The position numbers were made by a program, and so were the translations under genes. 64,000 bases of DNA from Fibrobacteria bacterium (lineage in GTDB: Bacteria > Fibrobacterota > Fibrobacteria > UBA5070): positions 434,001-498,000 of the forward strand of contig JACKCV010000003.1 in assembly GCA_020633825.1 (NCBI GenBank), read 5' to 3'. The notes under the pieces were generated by a model that saw only the letters and a program-made list of their open reading frames with translations, did no database searches and had not been told where the DNA came from. The stretch's first letter is position 1. Every line of letters begins with the position of its first letter. This document shows positions 1-8,449 of the stretch, in pieces.

Positions 1-3000
1 GGAGACGGGATCGTGCTGGACCCCGGCGCGGCACCACAGCAGACGCAAGTAGTCGTGGATCTCGGTGAGGGTGGCCACGGTCGATCGCGGGGATCGCGTG
101 GCGGTCTTCTGGTCGATGGCGATGGCGGGAGACAGGCCTTCGATGGAATCGGCCTCGCCCCGCTCCATGCGCCCCAGGAACCGGCGGGCGTAGGTGGAGA
201 GGGATTCGACGAACCGGCGCTGCCCTTCGGCGAAGAGGGTGTCGAAGGCCAGGCTGGTCTTGCCCGAACCGGAGGGCCCGGTGATCACCGTGAGGCTGTG
301 CCGCGGGATGCGGACCGAGACGTTCTTGAGGTTGTGCTTGCACGCACCCCGGATCTTGAGGTCGAGGTCGGGTTGGTCGGGCGCGAGCGATCCCGATGGC
401 TGGGGTCTGTGCGATGGCGAGGTCGCGGTATTGGCTGGCTGGGTCTCGAGAGCCTCGACCGGCGAGATACGAGATTCGACCGGCGAGGATTTGGAGGTCG
501 GGTGGGCTCGGTGGGTCTCGAGAACCTCGACCGGCGAGATATGAGATTCGACCGGCGAGGATTTGGAGGTCGGGTGGGCTCGGTGGGTCTCGAGAGCCTC
601 GACCAGCGAGATATGAGATTCGACCGGCGGGATATGAGTTTCGACCGGCGGTGTTGAGGAATTCACCGCTAGGCGTTGGTTGAGGGCCCGTCCTTCCTCG
701 AGGGCTCGGGCCAGGTAGGGGCCCGTGGGACTGTCGGGGACCGCGGCCACCTCTTCGGGCGTACCTTCGGCCATCAGGCGGCCACCGGCGGCTCCTCCAT
801 CGGGTCCGAGGTCGAGCACCCAGTCGGCGGCGCGCACGAAATCGAGGTTGTGTTCGATGACCAGGACCGTGTTGCCGCGCTCGACCAGTTCCTGCAGGGC
901 CACGACCAGGCGGGTGACATCCTGGAAGTGGAGTCCGGTGGTGGGTTCGTCGAGCAGGTACAGGGTGCGCCCGGTGGCGGGCTTCTGCAGTTCCGAGGCG
1001 AGCTTGATGCGCTGGGCCTCGCCTCCGGACAAGGTGGTGGAGGGCTGTCCGATCTTGACGTAGCCCAATCCGATGTCCTGGAGGGTCTGGAGACCGCGGG
1101 CGATCTTGGGCACGGCGGCGAAGAATTCCAGCGCCTCGTCGATGGTCATGGCCAGGACGTCGGCGATGGTGCGGCCCTTGAAATGGACCTCCAGCGTGGG
1201 AGCGTTGAAGCGCTTGCCTCCGCATTCCTCGCAGACCACCTCGACATCGTTGAGCAGCTGCATCTCGACGGTGCGGCTTCCGGCTCCCTGGCACTCCTCG
1301 CAACGCCCCCCGTTGACGTTGAAGCTGAACCGGCCCGCCTTGTAGCCCCGCGCCCTCGATTCGGGCAGGGCCGCGAACAGGTTGCGGATCTCGTCGAAGA
1401 CCCCGGTGTAGGTGGCGGGATTGGAGCGGGGGGTGCGTCCGATGGGAGCCTGGTCGATCTCGACCACCTTGTCGAGGTGTTCCATCCCCTCGATGGAATC
1501 GTGTTCGCCCACGTCGCGCTCGGCACCCTGGAGCGCGTTGGCCAGGGCCGGAGCGAGGATGTGGTCGAGGAAGGTGCTCTTGCCGGATCCGCTCACCCCC
1601 GCCAGGGCGGTGAAGCGGCCCAGCGGAATGGAGAGGTCGAGGTCCTTGAGGTTGTGGGCGCGGCATCCCTTGACCACCAGGCGGGGAACCTCCGCACCGC
1701 AGGGCCTTCGCTCCACGGGCATGGGGACGCCGGCCTCTCCCGACAAAAATCGTCCCGTCGGGGAATCGGGGAAGGAGGCGAGATCGTCCCAGGCCCCCTG
1801 GCCCACGATGGTGCCGCCGAGGGAACCCGCCCCCGGCCCGATGTCCACGACATGGTCGGCGGCCTGCATGGTCTCCTGGTCGTGCTCCACCACCAGCACC
1901 GAGTTGCCCTGGTCGCGCAATCTCCGGAGGGTGTCGAGGAGACGGCGGTTGTCGCGGGGGTGGAGCCCGATGGAGGGTTCGTCGAGGACGTACAACACGC
2001 CTTGCAGACCCGCGCCGACCTGGGCCGCCAGGCGGATGCGCTGGGCCTCCCCGCCGGAGAGGGTCGCGGCGGAACGGTCGAGGGAGACGTATCCCAGGCC
2101 CACGGCGTCGAGGAAGGAAAGGCGTTCGCGAATCTCGCGGAACATCTCGCGGCCCACCTTGGTCTCGAATTCGGTGGGCACCACCGAGCGGAAGAAGTCG
2201 GCGACCTCGCCGATGGTGAGCCCGGTGAGCTCGTGGATCCCGCGTCCGCGGAATTTGACCGTGCGGCTGACCACTCCCAGTCGCGTCCCGTGGCAGGAGG
2301 GGCAGTCGGCGGTGCGCTGGTAGCGTTGCAGCAGGCTGATGTGCCAGGTGTCCCACAATTCCTGCAGGACCTCGAAGGCCGGGCGGACGCCTTTGGCGGG
2401 CAGGCCTTCGCGCAGGAAGGCGCGACGCCCCGCGGCGGGGATGTCCTTCCAGGGGGTGGTGTCGGAGAATCCGAACTGCTTGCCCAGCAGGCGGATCTCG
2501 CGGGGCCCCCAGTCGGAGAACATGATGGTCCCCTTGTCGGTGATGGCGCGGAATCCGCGCTCCGACAAGGACAGATTCCGGTTGGGGACGAGGAGATCCT
2601 CGTCGAAGGTGCGCAGTACCCCCAGGCCCTTGCATTCGGGGCAGGCCCCCAGGGGATGGTTGAAGGAGAAGCAACGCGGTTCCAGCTCGGGAAGTTCCAC
2701 GTGGCCGTTGGGACAGGCCCGCAGGGCCGAGAATTGTCCCTCGCGCCCCTTCCCGGCGAACGCCTCCGGACCCGTGAGCACCGACACCACGCCTTCGGCC
2801 AGTTGGAGGGCCTTCTGGATGGCCTCGCGCAGGCGCGGTTGGGTGCGCTCCTCGATGATCAGGCGGTCGATCACCAGTTCCAGCGTGTGGTTCTCGTAGC
2901 GGGCCAGTTCCTTGGTGGTCTCCAGGTCCCACAATTCGCCGTCGATGCGCACCTGGCGCCAGCCTTCGGTGCGCCACTGCTCCTGCTCGGCGCGGTATTC

Positions 3001-3483
3001 GCCCTTGCGCCGACGCACCACCGGGGCCATGAGCAGGCAGGCCTCCCCGGGGCGATCGAACAGCAGCCGCTCGGCGATCTGTCCCGGCGTGCGGGCCTCG
3101 ATGGCTTCGCCGCAGTCGGGGCAACGCGCCTCCCCGAGGCGGGAATACAGGAGCCTCAGGTGGTCGAGGATCTCGGTGGTGGTGCCGACGGTGGAGCGGG
3201 GATTGCGGTTGACGGTCTTCTGGTCGATGCAGATGGCGGGACTGAGCCCTTCGACCCGTTCGACCGCCGGTTTTCCCATCTGGCCGATGAACTGGCGGGC
3301 GTAGCTGGAGAGGCTTTCGACGTAGCGCCGCTGCCCTTCGCGAAAGATGGTGTCGAAGGCGAGGCTCGACTTGCCCGATCCGGAGACTCCGGTCAGGACC
3401 ACCAGTCGGTCACGGGGGAGGTCGACGTCGACATTCTTCAGATTGTGTTCGTGCGCGCCGACGACGTGCAGAAAGTTGCCCAT
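1..3483 (-). CDS. uvrA: Double-length excinuclease UvrA (two fused UvrA copies), 3' end outside window
   Basis: DNA damage-sensing ATPase of nucleotide excision repair. The minus-strand frame is open from the ATG at 3483 to the window edge (1161 codons). The first copy fills residues 1 to about 930: Walker A GVSGSGKSS near residue 33, the UvrA SYARQFIGQM segment, CxxC zinc pairs (CPDCGEA, CPECKGLG, CEECQGAG/CEECGGK), ABC signatures LSGGEAQR near 473 and 821, and a second GVSGSGKST near 631. A repeat-bearing linker (about 930-1040) then leads, with no stop codon, into a second UvrA start (IRGACKHNLKNV, GPSGSGKTS, STYARRFLGRM, IDQKT) cut by the edge. Standard UvrA is about 940 residues; fused UvrAs near 1900 residues are known in some phyla. 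The start is supported by an AGGA about 8 nt upstream. Confidence 0.95.
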   Translation of the reverse strand, partial: MGNFLHVVGAHEHNLKNVDVDLPRDRLVVLTGVSGSGKSSLAFDTIFREGQRRYVESLSSYARQFIGQMGKPAVERVEGLSPAICIDQKTVNRNPRSTVGTTTEILDHLRLLYSRLGEARCPDCGEAIEARTPGQIAERLLFDRPGEACLLMAPVVRRRKGEYRAEQEQWRTEGWRQVRIDGELWDLETTKELARYENHTLELVIDRLIIEERTQPRLREAIQKALQLAEGVVSVLTGPEAFAGKGREGQFSALRACPNGHVELPELEPRCFSFNHPLGACPECKGLGVLRTFDEDLLVPNRNLSLSERGFRAITDKGTIMFSDWGPREIRLLGKQFGFSDTTPWKDIPAAGRRAFLREGLPAKGVRPAFEVLQELWDTWHISLLQRYQRTADCPSCHGTRLGVVSRTVKFRGRGIHELTGLTIGEVADFFRSVVPTEFETKVGREMFREIRERLSFLDAVGLGYVSLDRSAATLSGGEAQRIRLAAQVGAGLQGVLYVLDEPSIGLHPRDNRRLLDTLRRLRDQGNSVLVVEHDQETMQAADHVVDIGPGAGSLGGTIVGQGAWDDLASFPDSPTGRFLSGEAGVPMPVERRPCGAEVPRLVVKGCRAHNLKDLDLSIPLGRFTALAGVSGSGKSTFLDHILAPALANALQGAERDVGEHDSIEGMEHLDKVVEIDQAPIGRTPRSNPATYTGVFDEIRNLFAALPESRARGYKAGRFSFNVNGGRCEECQGAGSRTVEMQLLNDVEVVCEECGGKRFNAPTLEVHFKGRTIADVLAMTIDEALEFFAAVPKIARGLQTLQDIGLGYVKIGQPSTTLSGGEAQRIKLASELQKPATGRTLYLLDEPTTGLHFQDVTRLVVALQELVERGNTVLVIEHNLDFVRAADWVLDLGPDGGAAGGRLMAEGTPEEVAAVPDSPTGPYLARALEEGRALNQRLAVNSSTPPVETHIPPVESHISLVEALETHRAHPTSKSSPVESHISPVEVLETHRAHPTSKSSPVESRISPVEALETQPANTATSPSHRPQPSGSLAPDQPDLDLKIRGACKHNLKNVSVRIPRHSLTVITGPSGSGKTSLAFDTLFAEGQRRFVESLSTYARRFLGRMERGEADSIEGLSPAIAIDQKTATRSPRSTVATLTEIHDYLRLLWCRAGVQHDPVS
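441..657 (-). repeat. 72-bp in-frame tandem repeat in the inter-UvrA linker
   Basis: The segment beginning gggtctcgag recurs at 441, 513 and 585, giving a 72-bp (24-codon) period with about 2.8 copies. It encodes repeats of the type 'SPVE.HISPVE.LETHRAHPTSK' rich in Pro, Ser, Glu and His. The exact multiple of three preserves the fusion frame, so copy number can change without breaking the second UvrA copy. Confidence 0.9.
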
Positions 3484-3612
3484 GACTGGTTTCCTGGAGA
3501 TTGGACCTCGGAGGGCGTATACTGCCCATTTGTTCAGGAAAACTACACGTTCGACGCGAATTCGTCTCGATCCATCCCCAATCGGGGACTGGCCAAGGTG
3601 GAATCCGGAAGC

Positions 3613-3618
3613 CTATAC
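3613..3618 (+). promoter_or_regulatory. Candidate -10 element TATACT for the FecR-domain gene
   Basis: TATACT lies 7 nt before the ATG at 3626 in the divergent spacer between uvrA and the FecR gene. If used, transcription would begin at or next to the start codon, giving a leaderless message; no Shine-Dalgarno stands before this ATG. The -35 side (tggcca at 3590) is weak. Confidence 0.35.
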
Positions 3619-3625
3619 TCCAATC

Positions 3626-4558
3626 ATGCTATCGATCTTCCTCGCCATCGCCCTGGCGAAAGCTCCAACCGCCCCTGCCGACACCAACTTCTCCGCCCTC
3701 AAAGTCGGGCCGAAGCAGTCCATTTCCTGGATCAGTCTCCGTCATTTCGGAGCCTTCGACAAGGGAATCTTCGACACCCTTCGCATGGACAATCCGAAGG
3801 TCCCCAACTGGAACAAGCTGCAGCCGGGGAGCACCCTGATGTTGCGCCGCTCCCTCGATCGCCGCCCCCTTCCGCCGCAACGGCAGGTCGAACTCGCCTC
3901 CCGCAAGGCCGTCGTCACCACCATGACGGGATCGGGCGAAGTCCGCCGCAAGGACGGCACTCTCCAACCGCTGGCCAGCAACCTCTTCCTGGTCGCCGGC
4001 GACGAAATCCGCACCACCAAGGGCTCCAGCGCCGAGATCGTGATCGACAACCAGAGCCTGCTGCGCTTGCGCGAGAATTCGCGGCTGCGGCTGCTGGGCA
4101 TCCAGGACACCGTGGACGCCAAGGGCGGCAAAGCAGGGACACGCGTGGCTCTCGATGCCGGCAACCTCTGGGTGAAGGTGCGCCACTGGGCCGGGCCGCT
4201 GGTCGGCTTCGAGGTGAAGCTCCCCTCCATCATCGCAGGCGTGCACGGCACCACCTTCGAAACCCGCGTCGATTCCATCAGCGGCGAGATGGTGATGGTC
4301 CGCGAAGGAGAGGTTTCCGTGACCACCGTCGCGAATCCCCCCCAATCCCTCAGGGTCGTGAAGGGATTCAAGGCGGAAATCCTCGAGGACGGCACCCTGA
4401 AGTTGACGGAAGTCGTCTGGACCATCCCCGACACCTGGCCGGACATCTTCATCGACCCGGCCGAGGTCGACGACCCCGGAAAACTTCTGGATCCCAACGG
4501 CGCCAAGCCGGTGGGCCCCCAGGACAAAGAGGTCAAGCGGGTCGAGCGCTTCGACTGA
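3626..4558 (+). CDS. Secreted FecR-domain protein with LysM-like N-terminal segment
   Basis: A 310-residue protein. A short hydrophobic N-terminus (MLSIFLAIALAKAPTAPA) reads as a signal peptide. Residues about 25-75 (ISLRHFGAFDKGIFDTLRMD, then NWNKLQPGSTL) resemble a LysM-type unit, and residues about 95-240 form a FecR domain: 'VTTMTGSGEVRRKDG', 'GDEIRTTKGSSAEIVIDN', 'SLLRLRENSRLRL', 'GVHGTTFETRV'. FecR domains outside iron signalling are common in periplasmic or surface proteins and no sigma/FecA partner is nearby, so a structural or peptidoglycan-associated role is more likely than iron sensing (inference). The ATG at 3626 is chosen because the signal peptide starts there; upstream in-frame sequence lies over the uvrA promoter side. 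Confidence 0.8.
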   Translation: MLSIFLAIALAKAPTAPADTNFSALKVGPKQSISWISLRHFGAFDKGIFDTLRMDNPKVPNWNKLQPGSTLMLRRSLDRRPLPPQRQVELASRKAVVTTMTGSGEVRRKDGTLQPLASNLFLVAGDEIRTTKGSSAEIVIDNQSLLRLRENSRLRLLGIQDTVDAKGGKAGTRVALDAGNLWVKVRHWAGPLVGFEVKLPSIIAGVHGTTFETRVDSISGEMVMVREGEVSVTTVANPPQSLRVVKGFKAEILEDGTLKLTEVVWTIPDTWPDIFIDPAEVDDPGKLLDPNGAKPVGPQDKEVKRVERFD

Positions 4559-4647
4559 TTCCTCCACCGTCGAGGCGGGGTTCTCCGGCATTGTTCGCGC
4601 AGGAAGCCTTGGAGCGCCCGCCCTTTAAACCTACTTTTCATATCAGT

Positions 4648-5646
4648 ATGCGAGGTTTCTGGAAGCTGCTCGGGATCGGCCTGTTGGCCGGGTGCCGTTC
4701 CAACGAGGTGGTCCACCTCCTGAACGCCTCGTTCGACCCTACCCGGACCTTGTACGAGGCCATCAACGAGGACTTCGCGCGGACCTGGCTCGATTCCACG
4801 GGCCAGCACGTGGAGATCGCACAAAGCCACGGAGGATCCGGGAAACAAGCCCGGGCCGTCCTCGACGGATTGCAGGCCGACCTGGTCTCCCTGGCCCTTC
4901 CCGACGACATCGACCAGATCTCCCGACGCGGAAACCTGATCGATCCCCTTTGGTCCACGCGCGCACCCGACGGTTCGGTTCCCTTCCACAGCGCCATCGT
5001 GTTCGTGGTGCGCCGAGGCAACCCCTTCGGGATCGGCGATTGGGCCGACCTCGCCCGGCCTGGGCTGCAGGTGGTCACCCCCAATCCCAAGACCTCCGGA
5101 GGAGCCCGCTGGAACTGGCTGGCCGCCTGGGGCGCTTCCCGATTGGAGGGTCTGGATTCCCTGGCCACCGCGCGTCGCTGCCAAGCCATCTGGAAGAACG
5201 TCCCCGTCCAGGACGCCAGCTCCCGGGCGGCCACCACCACCTTCGCCCTGCGCGGGATCGGGGATGTGCTGGTCACGTGGGAGAACGAAGCCTTGCTGGT
5301 CGCGCGGGAACTGCCCGAAGACGGATTCGAGATCGTGCGTCCGGCCATCTCGATCCGCGCCGATCCCCCGGTGGCCGTGGTGGACTCGATCTGCGCGCGC
5401 CGCAACACCTGCGAAGCCGCCCGCGCCTGGCTCGCCCACCTCTGGCGTCCCTCCTCGCAGGAGGCGGCCGCGCGCGAAGGCTTCCGTCCCTCCGACACGA
5501 CCGTCCTGCGCTCGCACTCCCGCGACATGCCCGACATGCGCCTGTTCGCGGCGGAATCCGTCTTCGGATCGTGGGAGACCATCCAGCGCGAACAGTTCGG
5601 CGATTCGGGGATCTTCGTGAACCTCGTGCTGGGAGGGCGTCCGTGA
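4648..5646 (+). CDS. sbp: Sulfate ABC transporter substrate-binding lipoprotein
   Basis: A 332-residue periplasmic binding protein of the Sbp/CysP family and first gene of the transporter operon. The N-terminus has a lipobox (GLLAGC, Cys near residue 14), so it is membrane-tethered. Family motifs include LLNASFDPTRTLYE, 'QSHGGSGKQARAVLDG', 'VSLALPDDID' and NPKTSGGARWNWLAAWG, the classical sulfate-binder signature. It has no convincing Shine-Dalgarno. Its TGA overlaps the GTG start of the next gene (GTGA), consistent with translational coupling. Sulfate or thiosulfate is the expected ligand; a related oxyanion cannot be excluded. Confidence 0.93.
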   Translation: MRGFWKLLGIGLLAGCRSNEVVHLLNASFDPTRTLYEAINEDFARTWLDSTGQHVEIAQSHGGSGKQARAVLDGLQADLVSLALPDDIDQISRRGNLIDPLWSTRAPDGSVPFHSAIVFVVRRGNPFGIGDWADLARPGLQVVTPNPKTSGGARWNWLAAWGASRLEGLDSLATARRCQAIWKNVPVQDASSRAATTTFALRGIGDVLVTWENEALLVARELPEDGFEIVRPAISIRADPPVAVVDSICARRNTCEAARAWLAHLWRPSSQEAAAREGFRPSDTTVLRSHSRDMPDMRLFAAESVFGSWETIQREQFGDSGIFVNLVLGGRP

Positions 5647-6458
5647 AAGGCCGCCACCTCCCCGGATTCGGGCTAAGCCTGGGCATCGTGGCCTTCTGGC
5701 TGTCGTTCGTGGTGCTGATCCCTCTTTCGGCGCTGGTGCTCAAGGCCTTCGACCTTTCCCCCGCGCAATGGGTGGAGATCCTCGGAGCGCCCCGCGTGGT
5801 GTCGGCGTTCCGCGTCTCGCTCGCCTGCTCCCTGGCCGCGGCGGCCCTCAACGCCGTCTTCGGCCCCGTGGTCGCCTGGATCCTGATCCGCTACCCGTTC
5901 CCCGGCAAGGCCTTCGCCGACGCCCTGGTCGACATGCCCTTCGCCCTTCCCACCGCGGTGGCCGGCATCACCCTCTCCTCCCTGTGGGGACCGCGCGGAT
6001 GGTTCGGAGCCCCGTTGATGGAACTGGGGATCCCGGTGGCCTACACGCCCCTGGGGATCGTGCTCGCGCTGGCCTTCGTGGGTCTGCCCTTCGCCGTGCG
6101 CACGGTCCAGCCCGTGCTCGAGGAGCTTCCCGGGGAAGTCGAGGAGGCCGCCTCCCTGCTGGGGGCCTCGCGCCTGCAGGTGCTGCGGCGCATCATCCTC
6201 CCCGCCCTCCGCCCCGCCATCCTGGCCGGGTTCGCGCTGTCCTTCGCCCGCGGCCTGGGCGAATTCGGATCGGTGGTGTTCATCGCCGGCAACCTGCCGG
6301 GACGGACGGAAATCGTTCCCCTGCTGGTCATGCAGAAGCTGGAGGAATTCCGCACCGCCGAGGCCTCCGCCCTGGGAGCGGCCATGCTGCTGCTCTCGTT
6401 CGGACTGCTGTTCCCGGTGAACTGGCTGCAGGCCCGTCTGCGCAAGGAGAAGGGATGA
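5643..6458 (+). CDS. cysT: Sulfate ABC transporter permease CysT
   Basis: A 271-residue inner-membrane permease with about six hydrophobic segments. The binding-protein-dependent transport loop 'EEAASLLGASRLQVLRRI' followed by 'GEFGSVVFIAGNLPGRTEI' identifies CysT/CysU. The GTG at 5643 overlaps the upstream stop by 3 nt and its own TGA overlaps the next ATG (ATGA), so the permease pair should be translated in a fixed ratio. It pairs with CysW to form the channel energised by CysA. Confidence 0.93.
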   Translation: MKGRHLPGFGLSLGIVAFWLSFVVLIPLSALVLKAFDLSPAQWVEILGAPRVVSAFRVSLACSLAAAALNAVFGPVVAWILIRYPFPGKAFADALVDMPFALPTAVAGITLSSLWGPRGWFGAPLMELGIPVAYTPLGIVLALAFVGLPFAVRTVQPVLEELPGEVEEAASLLGASRLQVLRRIILPALRPAILAGFALSFARGLGEFGSVVFIAGNLPGRTEIVPLLVMQKLEEFRTAEASALGAAMLLLSFGLLFPVNWLQARLRKEKG

Positions 6459-7279
6459 TTTCCGCACCCGATCCCCGCCGCGATCCGCCGTGGCTCAAGC
6501 GCCTTCTGCTGGTCGCGGGCCTGGGATGGCTGGGACTGCTGGTGCTGGCTCCCATCGTGGCCGTGTTCGCGGGCGCGCTTTCGCGCGGTTTGGGTCCCTA
6601 CTTCTCCGCCCTCTCCGATCCCGCGACCCTTTCGGCCCTGAAGCTCACCCTCGGGGCCGCGCTGTGCGCCGTTCCGTTGAACATGGTGTTCGGCGTGGCG
6701 GCGGCGTGGCTTCTGGCCCGGTTCCGCTTCCGCGGTCGCCAGCTCATCCTCACCCTCGTCGACTTGCCGTTTTCCGTCTCCCCCGTGGTGGCGGGACTGC
6801 TCCTGGTGCTGGTCTGGGGGCGACAGGGCTGGCTGGGACCCTGGCTTTCCTCCCACGGGATCTCCGTGGTGTTCGCCTGGCCCGCGGTCGTGCTGGCCAC
6901 GGTGTTCGTGACCTTCCCCCTGGTGGTGCGGGAACTGCTCCCCTCCATGGAGGAGCAGGGATCGTCGGAGGAGGAGGCCGCCCTGATGCTGGGAGCCGGG
7001 GCCTGGACCATGTTCCGCCGCATCACCCTGCCCAACATCCGCTGGGCGCTGCTGTACGGAGTGATCCTCGCGGCCACGCGCGCCATCGGCGAATTCGGTG
7101 CGGTGTCGGTGGTCTCGGGCCACGTGCGCGGGGAGACCAACACCCTGCCCCTGCACGTGGAGATCCTGCACAACGAGTTCCGGTTCCAGGCGGCGTTCGC
7201 CGCGGCGACCCTCCTCATCTTCCTGTCGGCGGCGGCCGTGGCAGGCAAGGCGGCCCTCGAACGAAAGGCGCACCGATGA
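6455..7279 (+). CDS. cysW: Sulfate ABC transporter permease CysW
   Basis: A 274-residue second permease subunit. Six hydrophobic stretches, an EAA loop 'EEEAALMLGAGAWTMFRRI' and 'GEFGAVSVVSGHVRGETNT' are typical of CysW. Shine-Dalgarno-like AAGGAGAAGG lies immediately upstream of the ATG at 6455, inside the end of cysT. The last 4 nt overlap cysA. Confidence 0.93.
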   Translation: MISAPDPRRDPPWLKRLLLVAGLGWLGLLVLAPIVAVFAGALSRGLGPYFSALSDPATLSALKLTLGAALCAVPLNMVFGVAAAWLLARFRFRGRQLILTLVDLPFSVSPVVAGLLLVLVWGRQGWLGPWLSSHGISVVFAWPAVVLATVFVTFPLVVRELLPSMEEQGSSEEEAALMLGAGAWTMFRRITLPNIRWALLYGVILAATRAIGEFGAVSVVSGHVRGETNTLPLHVEILHNEFRFQAAFAAATLLIFLSAAAVAGKAALERKAHR

Positions 7280-8331
7280 GCATCTCCATCCGCGGCGTCA
7301 GCAAGACCTTCGGCGCCTTCCAGGCCCTCAAGGACGTATCGCTGGAAATCCCCGACGGCGAGCTGGTGGCCCTGCTCGGTCCTTCCGGAGGCGGGAAGAC
7401 CACCCTGCTGCGCTCCATCGCCGGGCTGGAGACGCCCAACTCCGGACAGATCCTGTTCGGCGGACGGGACGAGACCCTCAGCCGCCCCCAGGAGCGCGGC
7501 GTGGGGTTCGTGTTCCAGCACTACGCGCTGTTCCGGCACATGACGGTGTTCGAGAACATCGCCTTCGGACTGCGCGTGAAGCCCAAGCACGAGCGCCTGC
7601 CCGAGGAGGAGATCCGCGCCAAGGTCGACGAACTCCTCAAGCTCATCCAGCTCGACTGGATCGCCCAGCGCTACCCCGACCAGCTTTCCGGAGGCCAGCG
7701 CCAACGCGTGGCGCTCGCCCGCGCCCTGGCCCCGCGCCCCTCGTTCCTGCTCCTGGACGAGCCGTTCGGCGCCCTGGACACCCTGGTGCGCAAGGAGCTG
7801 CGCCGCTGGCTGCGGCAGCTGCACGAGGAGCTGCGCATGACCTCGATCTTCGTGACCCACGACCAGGACGAGGCCTTGGAACTCGCCGACCGCATCGTGG
7901 TCATGATGGACGGGCGCGTCGCGCAGAGCGGCACCCCCGACGAGGTGTACGACCGTCCCGCCACACCGGCCGTGTACCGGTTCCTGGGGGACGTGAACCT
8001 TTTCCACGGGCGTGTCGCCGGAGGTGCGTTCCTGCACCATCCCACGGCCCCGGACGGGGAGGACGCCGCTACCGCCTACGTGCGCCCCCACGAGCTGGAG
8101 GTGGAACGCTTCCGCACTTCCGAGGACGCCATCGACACCGTCCTGCTGCACGCCTGGGCCCTGGGTCCCAAGGTCCGCCTGGAACTGCGACGCCGCGACA
8201 ACAGCGATCTCATGGAAGCCGACGTGAACCGCGACCGCTACCGCAATCTCGGTCTGGCCGCCGGCGACCAGGTGTGGGTGACCCCGCGCAGCCTGCGGGT
8301 GTTCCGCGCCGAGGACGAAGTCGCGATCTGA
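7276..8331 (+). CDS. cysA: Sulfate ABC transporter ATPase CysA
   Basis: A 351-residue ATP-binding subunit. It has Walker A GPSGGGKTT (Gly where Ser is more common), Q-loop FVFQHYALF, signature LSGGQRQRVALARAL, Walker B FLLLDEPFGALD and switch His THDQDEA, then a C-terminal region of about 110 residues in the place of the TOBE/regulatory segment of sulfate importers. It is the last gene of the four-gene operon; 118 bp separates it from the next plus-strand gene. No sulfate-reduction genes are visible nearby. Confidence 0.94.
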   Translation: MSISIRGVSKTFGAFQALKDVSLEIPDGELVALLGPSGGGKTTLLRSIAGLETPNSGQILFGGRDETLSRPQERGVGFVFQHYALFRHMTVFENIAFGLRVKPKHERLPEEEIRAKVDELLKLIQLDWIAQRYPDQLSGGQRQRVALARALAPRPSFLLLDEPFGALDTLVRKELRRWLRQLHEELRMTSIFVTHDQDEALELADRIVVMMDGRVAQSGTPDEVYDRPATPAVYRFLGDVNLFHGRVAGGAFLHHPTAPDGEDAATAYVRPHELEVERFRTSEDAIDTVLLHAWALGPKVRLELRRRDNSDLMEADVNRDRYRNLGLAAGDQVWVTPRSLRVFRAEDEVAI

Positions 8332-8449
8332 GCCGGGTTTGCAACTTTCCCTGGAAAGGGCGATGATGGGTGGCAAGGGAGGCGGAAACCCGTTCCCACC
8401 ATCCGCCCCGGCGGAACGCCGCGCCGTTGCCTGGAGGAACCATCCCGAC

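Noticed and set aside
676..5646. A 1656-codon open frame on the plus strand across uvrA and the FecR gene
   Set aside because: It is a GC-rich shadow frame antisense to uvrA. Only its last third (from 4648) is a real gene, the sulfate-binding protein.
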